DNA of 64,000 nucleotides from Siphlonurus alternatus. Lineage: Eukaryota > Arthropoda > Insecta > Ephemeroptera > Siphlonuridae. Where the stretch lies: the NCBI GenBank assembly GCA_949825025.1, contig OX463786.1, positions 8,171,094-8,235,093 of the forward strand. Reading direction: 5' to 3'. Below the pieces are notes generated by a model, which saw only the letters and a list, made by a program, of their open reading frames with translations, was not told the DNA's origin and made no database searches. Positions 10,833 through 22,705 of the stretch are shown one piece after another. Each line of letters starts with the position of its first letter. Positions within the stretch are counted from its first letter, which is position 1. Made by a program: the position numbers and the translations under genes.

Positions 10833-11762
10833 ATAAGAATGAAAGAATTGGATTTCTTTTTTCTACATTCATGACATAAATATTTAATATAAAATGTACA
10901 TATAATTACTAATAATTTACTCTTTATTAAATGAAAATTTGTTATAATTTTATTGTTAAATAATTTGAAATTGTTTGATATATTTCTAGTAAAGTAGCAA
11001 GTAACTGATAGATGGCAGCAGTATGCACGTCGTTTAGTTTTGTAGTTCATAAAATTTCCACTAGATGTACATGTTTTTTTAACAAATATTTTTATTTTTA
11101 AAACAATTAAAACTTAAAAGTATGAGAACTCTGCATTTTAATTATTTACCAATTTTTAATTACAAAAATGTGAATTTTAGAACGATAATAGCATGCACCA
11201 TGCATTTTTAATATTATAAAGTTAAAACGCAGATTCCAAACAATACGATAATTAAAATTTAGAACAAAAATACAATTCTAGCTTTAAAAATAATCACCCT
11301 ATATAACAATTGATTGATTGATTGATTGGTTGGTTGGTTGGTATTTTGAGGCAATTGACACGTTTTGGTCATGTATGCCCCCACCCTAACAATTAGTATT
11401 ATCTTTATACAGCAGAGCTAGTATCTTACATTTTAAATTTATTCTTACTATATGTTAGATTTATTAATCAAATCCACCGTGTTATGCTTATTTATTTTTT
11501 TGCATTACATGAATATAATATTAGATATGACCATGCATTGTATGATACATGTACAATTGTGTTTTCATGTACATGTCGGAACAAGACAAATGTTACTCCT
11601 GCTTAAATTTTATTAATATAATATGGGAACATAGTGAAAAAACTATTTTTTTAATCATTTTCCTGAGTAATGGGGTATTCTTTATTATATGGTAATACAC
11701 TACAAATAAACTATAAACCTTCAAATTAATAAAGTCTATTTCAGCACCAACGCATATGCAGT
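10833..11762. other. AT-rich stretch with a short (TTGA)n/(TTGG)n tract
   Basis: A tetranucleotide tract at 11309-11342 changes from TTGA units to TTGG units. Otherwise AT-rich with no gene seen. Confidence 0.5.
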
Positions 11763-11884
11763 TAAGCTGGTATTACACGATACAATTTTCACATACAAAT
11801 TTTTCTTGTAAGGAAACTTTAACTCTGTATTGAGATGACATTTTCTTGTTAAGGAAAATTGTATTGAGTAATACAGTCTTAATG
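11763..11884. mobile_element. Foldback MITE family K, copy K1
   Basis: Ends TAAGCTGGTATTACACGATA on the left and GTAATACAGTCTTA on the right, with ACAATTTTC arms. Related copies at 12806-12937 and 17413-17565. Confidence 0.65.
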
Positions 11885-12805
11885 AAACAGGGAGCTGTAA
11901 CGTTCTATATTAATAAAACTCATATCTACAATGAATGAGAAAAATAATTAAAAATTTGAAGGAAATAAGTTGCCATATATGGTTCCAGTAAACCTGTGAT
12001 TCACTGTAAGAAAAAAGACCTGCGAGTATTTACCACAGTAATTTCCTATACCTTCGACCGACCACTCCTTACGTTTTGTTCGTCCTTGTGAAGGTCATTA
12101 CAGGAAAGGTTCAATGATCTCTTCAGTAGCAATTATATCTCACAGTTAATTAAAGTAAAATCACATTTTTGTTGTTTCTCGTGTTAAGGAAATGTTTTGA
12201 ATAGTTTGTCATTAAATATTTCGTAAAATTCACTCTTAAGTATCTTCACCACCTCTAATAAGTATATTTTTGTTATTTTGAGATACAAGTTAAATATTGC
12301 ATGTAAAATACATATTATATTTTATTACATTTTATTATTGTTGAAAAGTCTCATTTTTGTAGCCTTTTCTAATTGTTGGTATTAAATTTTTTCACAAATT
12401 TTTGACATAAATTTTAAGACTTTAAAAATACTACAATAAATAATTAATAATAACCCTTTCTCTGAGCTTCAGCACTTATTTACAATTTTTAAACTATATT
12501 TTAATTAATAAATTATAAATTATTATTAAATAAATTTTTGTTTTATGTTTATAAACATTATATTTTATAATGTATTAAAAAATATGGAATTTTTTATTAA
12601 AAAATTAAAATTTTTGTACGAAACAAAAATTTATCACAAATAATTTTATTTTAATTATTATAAAAAATACGAAATTATGAATGACGTTTATCTCTTAAAA
12701 ATTGATGTGTTAATCTTGAAAATGTACAAGTAATAAATATATAAAAAATTTAAAATGAATCTATTAATCAGCAAATGGTTACTTTTAAATGACTCTCATA
12801 TTACT
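11885..12805. other. AT-rich stretch with one GC-richer block
   Basis: A GC-richer segment at 12010-12115 has, on the minus strand, an open frame of about 40 codons and a possible donor (CTGTG|gtaaat). The acceptor side is poor, so I do not call an exon. The rest is AT-rich with nothing recognised. Confidence 0.3.
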
Positions 12806-12937
12806 AAAGCTGGTATTACACCATAAAATTTTATAATTTGAATCTTGCATTCAATTTTTTCTTACACGAAACCTCCCCATTTGTTTGTATATATAGATAA
12901 ATTGTGTGTAAAATTGTGTCGTGTAAAATAGGCTTAT
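12806..12937. mobile_element. Foldback MITE family K, copy K2
   Basis: AAGCTGGTATTACACCAT on the left and GTGTAAAATAGGCTTAT on the right; more diverged than K1 and K3. Confidence 0.6.
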
Positions 12938-12954
12938 AAACTAAAATTTCCGAA

Positions 12955-13095
12955 TCACTAACTTTTGCGTTTCGCGTGCCTATCTGTAACAGGGTCATCC
13001 ATAACTTTCATGTAACTGAGGGAAACGTGAAAACCTCAGTCAGGATGAACGCAACAACTTTTGTCAATGAATCGGTCCTGTACCAGGGGAATGTA
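12955..13095 (-). mobile_element. SINE fragment, 5S-type family
   Basis: On the minus strand: CGATTCATTGACAAAAG, then CTGACTGAGGTTTTCACG, CCCTCAGT and CACGCGAAACGC. These match the middle of the 5S-type SINE at 31813-32190. Head and tail are missing. Confidence 0.6.
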
Positions 13096-14850
13096 CAACA
13101 ATTTACTCCAGGGTATAATATAAGCACAATGTGTTTCAAATAAAATTTAGAATCAAGTAAACTTTCACATAGTTTTTACTGTGTTATGTGACAACTGCTG
13201 TATAAATTGTATCATAAACTTTTTTATAAAAACAATATAAAACCTAGACCATGAAGAATTTCTTGTAAAAAGAAAAACACCTTTATTTTCATGATCAAAT
13301 AGTATTTCGAATAAAACTATAACTTAAAAACATCCCATTTTAATAAACTTCAGACAATTTTGAGTCAAAAATACAATTTTATTATTTTAATTTGGATAAC
13401 TTCTTATCACGAAACCCAACAAAAAACTTCCTTTAAAAATCAATATTGATAGGGGCATACAGTTATAATACCAATATATTATATTTGTTTTTTTTTCACA
13501 TATTTCAAACCACAACCGATCTCAATGTCTGAATCAAAATCAACAGTTATATAGACGATGTGAAACATTTTTTAGCAACAAAAAAATATTTTTTAACTTG
13601 TCGGCAATGTTATATAGAGGCAGACTAACAAAAAACTTTTAACGTATAATTGAGACAAATCGTCGAGAAAAATTAAGATGTTTTCAACTTTTTTTATATG
13701 TAATAATAATTATCTTTTCAAATCCCACACAGGAGTAAGTTTTCTCTAAATTCTATTGGTTGAAATATTACATAACATTTTATCCAATCAAAATTTAGTA
13801 TTAACAAACAAAGATGGTGTAAAATTAATTGTTGTATCTTCTTTAAATTTTTATTTTATACGATTTGTAGAGGAAAACAAATTCCCAAAGAGCGTTATTA
13901 TGTTTCTTGAACAAAATTAGTAATTTTTCTTCAAGAATGAGTACAAATTGCGACTATTAAAACTTCCTAGCATATTATAAATGCAGGTAATTATAATTCG
14001 ATATCAAGATTAATTCTAAATTAGAGAACCTTGCAGTAGAGATATACAAAAGAATATAGGACTACAAAGGTAACCGTCACGGTTCATTCATAATTTTAAT
14101 CTTCATTAGTTATAATAAAATTTAAAAATTAATGCTATTTAATCTAATTTTTAATAAAAGTGATAAAATAAAATTTGAGAAATAAATCAACATTTTGATT
14201 TTTTAATTAAAAATTTAGTTTTTAAAATAAATAATAAATAAATAAATAAATTAATAAATAAATAAATTAGTTTTAAACAAAACTAATTTCCTGCAGTGAA
14301 TATTACATTAAATTTGAATTCGAAATATTTGCAACAAATGCTGCTCAATGTAACATTTTCTTCAGTATAATTGTAAATAATCACATGTACTTTGTTTTAT
14401 AATATTATTAGATTAAAATTCTGTACACAAAGTATTTAGTAGCAATAATTGCATTTATTATTTAATTTCTCCTTATCAGTAATTTCAGTAATTATTATCA
14501 GTAATTTAAATTATTAAAGCAAGTTTGTTTATTATTGCTAATGGGAGTTTCAGTAAATTATCATTAATAACAACATTTTAAGTGACTTGATTTCCTTATT
14601 TTACGAAGTGCTAATTTAATATAAATTTAGTATAGTTCAAACTTTGACACAAATCCACTCATACAGTCCACTTGTTGTAGAATATGTATTTGGGTTTGTA
14701 CGTACTGTACATGAAATTAATAGATTTAATTGAATAAATTTTAGCAATACTTTAAATATCCAATAACTTTAAATCTATAATCAATGAAGAACTTGAAGGT
14801 AACTAACACATTTGAGAGCATATTTTTTGTTTGTTTGTCTTTGTCTTTTT
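13096..14850. other. AT-rich stretch, no gene seen
   Basis: Includes an (AATA)n-like tract at 14229-14270. No coding or mobile structure recognised. Confidence 0.45.
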
Positions 14851-14859
14851 TTTTTTTTC

Positions 14860-15510
14860 TCCCTCTAGACCACTAGACAGAATGTCGCCTGGCAGGCGAT
14901 CATAAAGAAAACGCCGTCGATTCCCAGGAATAGTCTATCAGTACACGTTTACATGGGTTGCCTGATCCGTATTTGACGAACACCTATTTAAGGGTAAGAT
15001 AACGCCACTAATGTTGAAAGAAATCCTTCACACAAAAATTATGAAATTTTTTTAAAATGTTCTCCTCTACACCCCCTATCAGTAGCTGAAATATCAGGTA
15101 TACAAATACGATCTAGTTTTTGAGTTATTAATTTTTAAAGTTGACTAATTTAACATGGGAGTTCCATTTCTCCATGTTAAAGTAGCCAACTTTAAAAATT
15201 CATAACTAAAAAACTAGATCGTATTTGTATACCTGATACTGTAGCTGCTGATTGGGGGTGTAGAGGAGAACATTTTAATTAAATTTTTTTCATAACTTTT
15301 GTGTGAGGGATTTTTTTTAGCATTGATGACGTTATCTTACACTTAACAGTTGCATTTATATTAAAGATCATATTCATCAAATGCGCTATAATTATTTACG
15401 ACATGTACTTGTTTCAAGCGTATTCAAAGTTCAATACGGATCAAAAATTCTCATGTGAAAACGCATCTATCGAATACGTATCCAAGAACATAATGTAAAC
15501 GTACTGACTT
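14860..15510. repeat. Imperfect foldback interrupted by element C1
   Basis: ACACGTTTACATGGGTTGCC and GATCCGTATTTGACGAAC (14940-14985) have approximate inverted counterparts at about 15430-15505 (GTTCAATACGGATC, ACGTATCC, TGTAAACGTAC). C1 sits in the loop, so an older palindromic element appears to have been the target. A GC-rich block at 14863-14935 (GCCTGGCAGGCGATC) belongs to neither and is unexplained. Confidence 0.45.
14988..15345. mobile_element. TTAA-type palindromic MITE, family C copy C1
   Basis: TTAAGGGTAAGATAACG on the left and CGTTATCTTACACTTAA on the right, with TTAA at both ends. The arms carry ATGTTCTCCTCTACACCCCC and TATCAGGTATACAAATACG, meeting around a CCATGTTAAA centre. Relatives at 24881-25212 and 32793-33168. 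piggyBac-type by its TTAA flanks; no transposase. Confidence 0.8.
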
Positions 15511-15648
15511 CTAAGTTTATAACAAATTATCTTCAACTGGACTTTGGTTCAGAAGAATATTTACGTTAATCGTACAGTTCATAAAACTCAATCTTAATTT
15601 CATTCTATTTTAGTATTTCATTCGTATTTCGTTCTTTATTATAGATCA
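15346..15648. other. No gene seen
   Basis: Apart from the inverted segment at 15430-15505 nothing is recognised. Confidence 0.35.
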
Positions 15649-15782
15649 GGTACAGCTGTTGCATCGGAAAATTACCCTTTCCTTTGCGGTCTTGTTAATC
15701 GCAATTCTCCTTAAGAATAACACAGGCCATGGTGATTAACAAGGCTGCAGGTAGGGAAATTTTCCAAAGCGACGAGTGTACC
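15649..15782. mobile_element. Foldback MITE family J, copy J1
   Basis: GGTACAGCTGTTGCATCGG on the left, and CCAAAGCGACGAGTGTACC on the right. The inner arms hold TTGTTAATC and GATTAACAAG, and the loop AAGAATAACACAGG is shared with copy J3 (41275-41401). Confidence 0.7.
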
Positions 15783-16041
15783 AAACAATAATTTAGTTTC
15801 ATTGTTATTTCTATTTAAATTCAGTAAGATTTTCATATATTTAAAAATACAATAATTACAGTATTACAAAACTGAGTTTACGTGTGGATTCAACTGCGCG
15901 CTGCGGACATCTTGAAAATAAATCTTATGGATCTTGTGGATGCCGCCATTTAGTCTAGACTGTATGGAGCTTGGCGCCATAATGTCTACAGGTATTCTAA
16001 GATCTGTTAGACTGTAGGTTTTTAATATAAATGTTACTTAC
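15783..16041. other. Intergenic or intronic, with a GC-richer block
   Basis: A GC-richer block at 15885-16015 (CTGCGCGCTGCGGACATC; GGATGCCGCCATTTAG; GGCGCCATAATG) has no splice-bounded frame that I can support. It lies directly downstream, in the sense of the minus-strand gene, of exon C. Confidence 0.3.
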
Positions 16042-16110
16042 AGTGGTCGTTAAGATCCAACGAAGATTTAGAAGGGGTTTTAGGCTTCGATTCTCCGACC
16101 TTCTTCCATG
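16042..16110 (-). CDS. Exon C of a predicted minus-strand gene
   Basis: 69 nt between a good acceptor (TTTGATTCACAG) and a near-consensus donor (CCACT|gtaagtaac). Entered with the single G left by exon B, it completes GCA and reads A-WKKVGESKPKTPSKSS and then LDLNDH without a stop, ending in phase 1. It is GC-richer than its flanks, and both borders agree with phase 1-1. The peptide is basic, with Ser/Thr-Pro content typical of a disordered, possibly phosphorylated segment; that is inference. The family is not recognised. Because the exon is symmetrical it could be a cassette exon. The next exon (lower coordinates) is not firmly found. Confidence 0.7.
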
Positions 16111-16611
16111 CTGTGAATCAAATATTTTGTTAGTAAATTAAAATTATTGCAATTTATTTTATATTAATTTTTAAATATTATTAATATTTTAATTATTTTT
16201 TTTAATAATTTAAAAAAAATAAAATAGTTATTAATTTACAATTATGTTCAATTATTTTTATATAATGTTTCATATTATTAAAATAACTTTATTTCGGTAG
16301 TAAATTTTAAAAATAAATATTTAAATATTTTGAAGATGCTTGATCACTTCATAAACTTTATTAGTTTCTTACTGTGCCCATACCTTGGCTTGATGCGCTA
16401 TATTTATTGATTACTAATAATATTCACATTAATGATAAATTCACAATTAGCAGCAATTTATGCAATTAAGTCCTATTCACATCCTTAAAAGCAAATTAAG
16501 TGAGGGGTGAAGTAAATATAGTCAAAATTATTTAATAATTGGCCTTGCTTTTCCTGCGGACCCGAGTCTGCTTTTCTTTCTCTGAATTCTGAATTGACTT
16601 AAAAAACTCAC
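16111..16611 (-). other. Short intron between exons B and C
   Basis: About 500 bp, AT-rich, running from gtgagt to ttcacag on the minus strand. It contains a potential 25-nt microexon at about 16375-16399 with GT/AG borders. Including that would break the frame, so it is not called. Confidence 0.55.
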
Positions 16612-16683
16612 CTCTTCGAACTAGTGCTTCCACACATGACGAAAATCTGCAATTTCTTGGTTTGTTATTGGATGGGACATCAT
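16612..16683 (-). CDS. Exon B of a predicted minus-strand gene
   Basis: 72 nt between acceptor TTTTAATTTCAG and donor GAAGAG|gtgagt, both strong. Joined to exon A (which ends in a lone G) it opens with GAT and reads DDVPSNNKPRNC, then RFSSCVEALVRR, and leaves a G for exon C. There is no stop in this frame. Phase 1 on both sides makes it a symmetrical exon. CVEALVRRAWKK across the B/C junction looks like a basic amphipathic helix. Its place in a protein family is unknown. The agreement of three independent junctions in one frame is the main evidence that the gene is real. Confidence 0.75.
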
Positions 16684-16919
16684 CTGAAATTAAAATAACA
16701 ATAACATTTACTTGAGTATATGAATATAAAGTTGTTTGGTTATGTAAAAATTTAGATTTGCCCCAAAACTACCAGCGAGACGAATTTGAATAATTTTACG
16801 CTTTACTGGGTGCTCTTTTTACCCAAGAACTATTAACTAACCATTATACAGTCATTGCTTCTTTTACCTTCCCTATAATTGTGAATTGGCTTATTTTTAT
16901 CCACTGAAGCTTTGGGGAC

Positions 16920-17057
16920 AGCACTTTAACCCCCATTTTAGCCTTGATTTTTATCTCTGGTGCTAAACCATTTTATCTAATCATGTTTAGCCCCTGTTTT
17001 ACCACCATTTTTAGCACCAGGGATAAAAATCGAGGCTTAAGTGGGGGTTAAAGTACT
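16920..17057. mobile_element. Foldback MITE H
   Basis: Left arm AGCACTTTAACCCCCATTTT and TTATCTCTGGTGCTAAA; right arm TTTAGCACCAGGGATAAA and GGGGGTTAAAGTACT. The arms are about 48 bp with few mismatches around a roughly 40-bp centre. Single copy in this window. Confidence 0.7.
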
Positions 17058-17079
17058 TTGTGAATGTTTCCCTTCTACA

Positions 17080-17392
17080 TTAGGTGGAGGTAACATTCCA
17101 GCCTTCCTTAAGTGTATATCTCAGGACAGCATGAACTTTACTCCAGCCTGATTTGATGAAGCTTAAAAAGTCAAGTGGATACATATTTACAATTTTGGGA
17201 GAGGTAAGAAGAGCAGACAGCAGCAGCCTCGGATTGGTTGGGTCAGGGATTCCTGACTGGCCTATCCACTTTTTAACACAGAAGGTATACAAAATGTGAC
17301 CTCAGGACTCCTTCAAAGTGACCCCTGCTGCCTGTAGTGTTCATATGTCCCTTCTCAGTCCGAGCCTGCAATGCCCAGCAGTTAAAAAAATA
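17080..17392 (-). pseudogene. GC-rich protein-like block, unrecognised
   Basis: Base composition changes abruptly here to near-balanced G+C. The minus strand holds an open frame of 70 codons (SGIPDPTNPRLLLSALL, then LDFLSFIKSGWSKVHAVL) ending in a stop at about 17080. The preceding 5' part continues in another frame (ARTEKGHMNTTGSRGHFEG), as if a coding sequence had suffered a frameshift. No splice sites frame it cleanly. It could be a decayed retrogene or transposon ORF; I recognise no family. It lies inside the large intron, between MITEs H and K3. Confidence 0.3.
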
Positions 17393-17412
17393 GTTAACCA
17401 GTAGGTAATGTG

Positions 17413-17565
17413 TATAGCTGATATTAAACGATACAATTTTCTTAATTATTGCATTATGCAATTTTTCCTTTCAAGAAAACTTGAACTCCATTTGTTTGTA
17501 TGGAGAAGAAATTTTATTGTAAGGAAAAATTGTAAGCGAAATTGGATCGTGTAATACAGGCTTAT
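17413..17565. mobile_element. Foldback MITE family K, copy K3
   Basis: ATAGCTGATATTAAACGATA on the left, and TCGTGTAATACAGGCTTAT on the right; the arms contain ACAATTTTC / GAAATTGGATCG. It abuts copy J2 within a few bases. Confidence 0.65.
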
Positions 17566-17570
17566 CAGAT

Positions 17571-17706
17571 AAGTGTATATACTCGTCCTCTCGGAAAATT
17601 TCCATTTGCATCCTTGTTAATCACCATACCTCTTGTTATCTTAACGGAGCATAGTGATTCACAGAAAGTCTACAAAAGTAAAATTTCTGAGGCGACTAGT
17701 GTAAAT
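17571..17706. mobile_element. Foldback MITE family J, copy J2
   Basis: CTCGTCCTCTCGGAAAATTT, then TTGTTAATCACCAT, with a decayed right arm ending GAGGCGACTAGTGTA. More degraded than J1 and J3. Confidence 0.55.
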
Positions 17707-18179
17707 TCAATACTCCATCATTAAAAATAGATACTGCGATTTTTTATAATTAATCATTTAAATAAGATAATAAATTAATCAAAATTAAAGTTATATTTAC
17801 AACACTGTTATAAATTTGTATTGAACTAATTGTATACAATTTCTGGGAAGAAGACATTAAAAAAAAAGTATTGTTAATTTTATAATGTACACGAGAATAT
17901 AATGTAAGTACATATAAAAAAGTTAAAATAACAATTGTAATTACATCTAATGGTATGTCAATTTAAATTCTTTAGTAAAGTGATTTATGTCTATATGTCG
18001 ACTCTATATACTTGAAAATGTTGATACTCATACAATGTGAATCCATTGTTTTTATAGCAATTTTATGTGTGTGCAATATATCATAAAATGTATTTTGAAA
18101 ATGATAACAGGTTCTCTATTATACTATAATATCTTAAGTTAGAATAAATTTAATATTTTATTCATTTTTAAAGACTTAT

Positions 18180-18700
18180 CTCGTCTATTTACCTCCTATT
18201 TTGTACAATTTGGAAAAAAAGTCCATGTCTCATTTCTTCTTATTGAGCAGAAAATAATGTTACATGGAAATTTTAATATTGTCTCCAATCCATCCTCAGC
18301 TTGAGAAAAAAAATTTTTTGAGAGAAAATAATGTTTATTGTGTCTTGTTTTTCTAAAAGTTATCTCAGCTATTTGTGTAAATAATTTCAAATTGTATTTA
18401 GAATTCTAGGGACTTGTTAAAAAAAATTTATCAAGTAACTTCTACTATTTTGGATTCAAAAAGAATATCTATATTTATACAAACCATTTTCTAAAATATA
18501 TTTAAAATATTAAATAATTTTTACCAAATAATATTATATTTTGACAATAGATTAATGTAATGTGAACTAGAAATATAAGGCTCTGCCATTTCTAGACACT
18601 ACTGTACTACTTAAGATCAAATAAAAAAAAAGAGAAGTAATGAGATTAGGTTTACAGATGTTAAGGATGAGTTGAAGATGTAAATTGCCAACTTAAATAG
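18180..18700. repeat. Dispersed repeat family L, copy L1
   Basis: TTCTTCTTATTGAGCAGAAAATAATGTT and the 3' segment GTTAAGGATGAGTTGAAGATGTAA (18660-18685) match L2 (22286-22705) and L3 (56690-56925). This copy is the most diverged. Confidence 0.5.
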
Positions 18701-18948
18701 GTATCCTGTTTTATTATGCTGTGTTTATTACAATTATATTAGAGTATTGTAGGAGGCAGTTAATAATTATTATGTACTTCAAACCATCATTTGATTTTTG
18801 GTTTTGTGAAAATGGGTGTGAAATATATAAGTAATTAATTTTTTGATAATAATTACATGAAAGATATATAAATTGTTCACAAATTTAATTAATATAATAT
18901 CTGCACTGACAAAAAATTGTTATAATAACAAATCTGAAATAATTCAAT

Positions 18949-19070
18949 GGGCGCGATTCACGAAGCAGTTAACCAGTTTTCCAACCACGTTTAACTAGGG
19001 AGTTTGATACGTAAAACAAATATAGTTAAACGTGGTTAGAAACCTGGCTAACTTCTTCGTGAATCGCACC
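18949..19070. mobile_element. Foldback MITE family A, copy A1
   Basis: Starts GGGCGCGATTCACGAAGC and ends CTTCGTGAATCGCACC; AAT on both sides may be the target duplication. The loop differs from its siblings by carrying AGGGAGTTTGATACG where they have AGGTGGTTTAACACG. Other copies at 22306-22457, 27924-28047, 35461-35545, 46868-47020, 47070-47222, 47590-47710 and 60281-60400. Confidence 0.8.
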
Positions 19071-21036
19071 AATTTAACAATTTTTTTACAAGAAAATAAC
19101 ATTTTTGAGTTTAAAATTTTAATAACTGAAAATAAATTCAATTCATAGTATATTCTTTGTTTATATTTTTCGGCAAACTATAATATAAGTTAGAATCAAT
19201 AAAATGTTATGTAAAATGTAAATGTTTTTTTGAGCATTTGTAAATATCGAAAAAAGCAGTTATGAACTGATATCAATTATTTCTCATCAATATGCAATTA
19301 AATATATTTTATTCTCTGCATGATGAAACAAAAACATATTAGGTAACTTAATTTAAAAATCAATAAAACGAATACAACTATTTGAAATTTATTTTATTTT
19401 ATTATTTTATAAAATACATTTTTAACTCATTTTAGTAATTAAATTTTAAATTTTTAAAAAATGTTATCAAATGAAATGAATGTAAAATGAAAATTTCTAT
19501 TGTAAAGTTCCATGAAAATCATTAATGTATTATTAATAAGACAATAAAGTAATTTCAATACAAAACAATGAACATTAAATGATTCAATTTAAACAAAACG
19601 TCTCAATATTCCCCCACAAAAAAAGACATGATAAAAAAAAAGTTTTCTTTTAAAAATCTTATTATTACTGTAAGACATTCCCGTTTAAATTTTTTATTGT
19701 TTTATAAAAAAACTAGTATATAGTAAAGTTCGCGGTTAGAGATTTTAGGTCGGCAAAATTTCTTTCATCGAAAACACTCCCTTGGGAAATAAAGATCGTG
19801 TGTGGTATGAAGACAAGGTTATTGAAATTAAAGGATAGCATACTTTAAAGTCAGTCCTTAAAAATGCATCTATTTCGTCTCGTAGTGACGTCATCAATTC
19901 ATGTTTTAGAAACTCATTGATTTAATAAACTGGTTATCAATATAGAATCCTGGGTTAATTGGGGAAATATTCCGAAGTTTGACGAAAATAGCCGAAGTTC
20001 AATTTTCAGTTTTAAGCCATCCTCTTTATGTCTAATATCCTTGAATACAACATATTATGTGAAAGAGTAAATACATCATTCCTAACATTTTTATTTTAAG
20101 TACTTAATTTTTAATCGTAAAATATGAGTAATTTTTATTTATGATTTTATATTAATAATAAAAATAATAATGAAAATTACTATTACGTGACTAAAATACA
20201 AAATTCATTAAACAAAAATAAAATGTACAAATATTTTTATGAATAATTTAAGACAATAAAATTGATATATTGCATTTAAATTTAAGATTCTGAATTACTT
20301 AAATTTATTCCTTAATTAATCTTCATGTATAAAAATATAGAAAGTTACTGTGTATATTTTTTAATTGTAAACTGAGCCATAAAATGTCAATTAAATTTGA
20401 GGGGTGGATTGAGGAAGGGGGGGGGGACGAGAGATGAGAGAGAATTGTGTACCGTTCTATTTACTTTTTTTTTCTTCCCATGTATTTTACGAGACGTTCC
20501 AAATGAATTAATATGAAAAATGCAAGATAAAGAGAACATGTTGTTATCAGAAAACTGAAGTACAAAAATGATCTGTATTTAAGCCTATTATTTCTACCAC
20601 TGCATGCCTTCAACATCACAAACTTACAGCCAAGCTTGAAGAAAATCAATTTAATTTAAATAAATTAATCGTGTAGTTTATTTAATTAAGCCATTACATA
20701 CAGTATAAACAAATAAATGTTTAATGAAATATCAACTTTGTAAGTATAAATTGATACATGGAGTAAAGAATGAAACTTTTCATAAATCAGAATCCTTTTA
20801 AAATGATAAAGTAAAAGAAAAAAAGTTTTTATATTTCATTATGAAGTTTAATATTAATGTCCTAGTCAGTGGTGCCTCCTGAGATGGTGTTCATTTTATG
20901 AACTACAATTTACTTTATTTTATCGTACTTTAATAAAAGCAATCATAAAATAATATACTGAAACTGTCACAATTTTGACTAAGAGTATGTTTTGCACCTT
21001 TTCCCTTAGAATTGATCAGCTAATTCTGCTAATTTA

Positions 21037-21168
<132 letters not shown>

Positions 21169-21262
21169 AAGTATTTAAAAATTTGTACTCATGTTACATA
21201 ATTCTTTCACCATTTCAATCTAAATAAGTATATACATTTATGTTAATAATTTTATATATATA

Positions 21263-21664
21263 TTAAGGTAGAGATAACGTCGAACAGCTGTTCGACCGGT
21301 TCGACGTAATCCCCTTTGATTAACATGTAAACCTTAGCAAATTGACAAAAATTCTGAAATTTTTTTGAGAGGCAGCTATTAGTGCCTAAAAGCCATAGCA
21401 AAAGTTTCAAAAACATTTAACGAGCCAATTTTTTTAAATTAATTTTTTAGTTTGGCTCTCCATGGGAAAGCCCTATGCTGAAAATTAAAAAAAATAATTA
21501 AAAAAAATCGGCTCGTTAAATCGTTTTGAAATTTTTTCTGTGGTTTTTAGGCACTAATATCTGCCTCTCAAAAAAATTTGAGAATTTTTGTCAATTTGCT
21601 AAGGTTTACATGTTAATCAAAGGGCATTACGTCGATCAGCTGTTCGGCGTTATCTCTACCTTAA
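21263..21664. mobile_element. TTAA-type palindromic MITE, family B copy B2
   Basis: Bounded by TTAA on both sides: TTAAGGTAGAGATAACGTCG on the left and CGGCGTTATCTCTACCTTAA on the right. The arms hold TTAACATGTAAACCTTAGC, GAGAGGCAG and TTAACGAGCC; the centre is CTCTCCATGGGAAAGCCC. About 402 bp. The 94-codon open frame over the right arm is incidental. Confidence 0.88.
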
Positions 21665-22285
21665 TATATTATATTTTCTTTATATTACAAAGCTTTATAA
21701 AACATATGTATGATATATTTAAATTAACTGCAAGGACTTATATAAGAATCAAGATAATCCGACATCACATTGTCATTTTAAAGAGTGCAAAGCTCGAAAT
21801 TAAAGTATAAGAGATATCCACTTAGATAATTTTGATATTCCCCAGTTTCTATATTAACATGTATAATTAATTCAATAAAACACTCTTTCAAGATACAAAT
21901 TACGTAAATAATGATTAAAAAAAACTCAAGTCATACCGCAAAGTAGGGTCATTACGTTGTTTTGTATATATGAGGACAATTATATTTGTACTAACAGTAA
22001 TTGTTGGTATAATCTCAGCTCAAATCACTCAGTTATAAAAGAAAAGTACCGGCTTCATAATCCTCATTACTGCAATAAACTTAACTTTGACCACAGAACA
22101 ATTACCTATAACAAGAGTAGAGAGACTTTTTTAGTCAAGGTTTCCAATATTATTTATAAAAAGAAAAATTATTTTCTGATATATTTATTTTAACAAATAT
22201 TAAAAGTTACCAGAAATGAAACAATTTTGATCTTTTATTCAATTTTAAGGTTACTAGTCAAAATTATAATACACTCGCTCAAAGT

Positions 22286-22705
22286 GAGGATGAAAAGGAG
22301 ATAATGGGTGCGATTCACAAAGCAGTTAGCCAGGTTTTTAACCACGTTTACCTTAACCACGTTTAAATATACCTGTTTTACATGTTAAACAACCCTAGTT
22401 AAACGTTGTTAAGCTAAACGTGGTTAGAAAGGGCTAACTGCTTCGTGAATCGCGCCCAATATTTTTTTTAACATTTTGTGCTCAAAAGAGGAAAAAAAAT
22501 ACTTATTTTCGTATTTTTTACTCCTATTTTACACCAATTTCAAGAGAAAAAGGCAAAAATACGTCTTCTTTCCTCTTATTGAGCACAAAATGTTAAAATT
22601 GTTATCTCTTATCATCCTCACTTTGAGCGAGTATAATTTTGACGTAAAAATACTTAATAATATTAACTTTAGACTTGTAAAGGATGAGTTGAAGACGTAA
22701 TATTT
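22286..22705. repeat. Dispersed repeat family L, copy L2, split by a family A MITE
   Basis: ACTCGCTCAAAGTGAGGATGA at the left pairs with TCATCCTCACTTTGAGCGAG at the right, an outer hairpin whose left arm is interrupted by A2. The 3' part GTAAAGGATGAGTTGAAGACG is shared with L1 and L3. Confidence 0.65.
22306..22457. mobile_element. Foldback MITE family A, copy A2
   Basis: GGGTGCGATTCACAAAGC at the left and GCTTCGTGAATCGCGCCC... ends at the right, AAT at both flanks. The inner arms contain TAACCACGTTTA and its complement. Nested in L2. Confidence 0.85.

Noticed and set aside
16375..16399. 25-nt microexon between exons B and C
   Set aside because: GT/AG borders exist, but inclusion would break the otherwise perfect phase, and the acceptor tract is weak.
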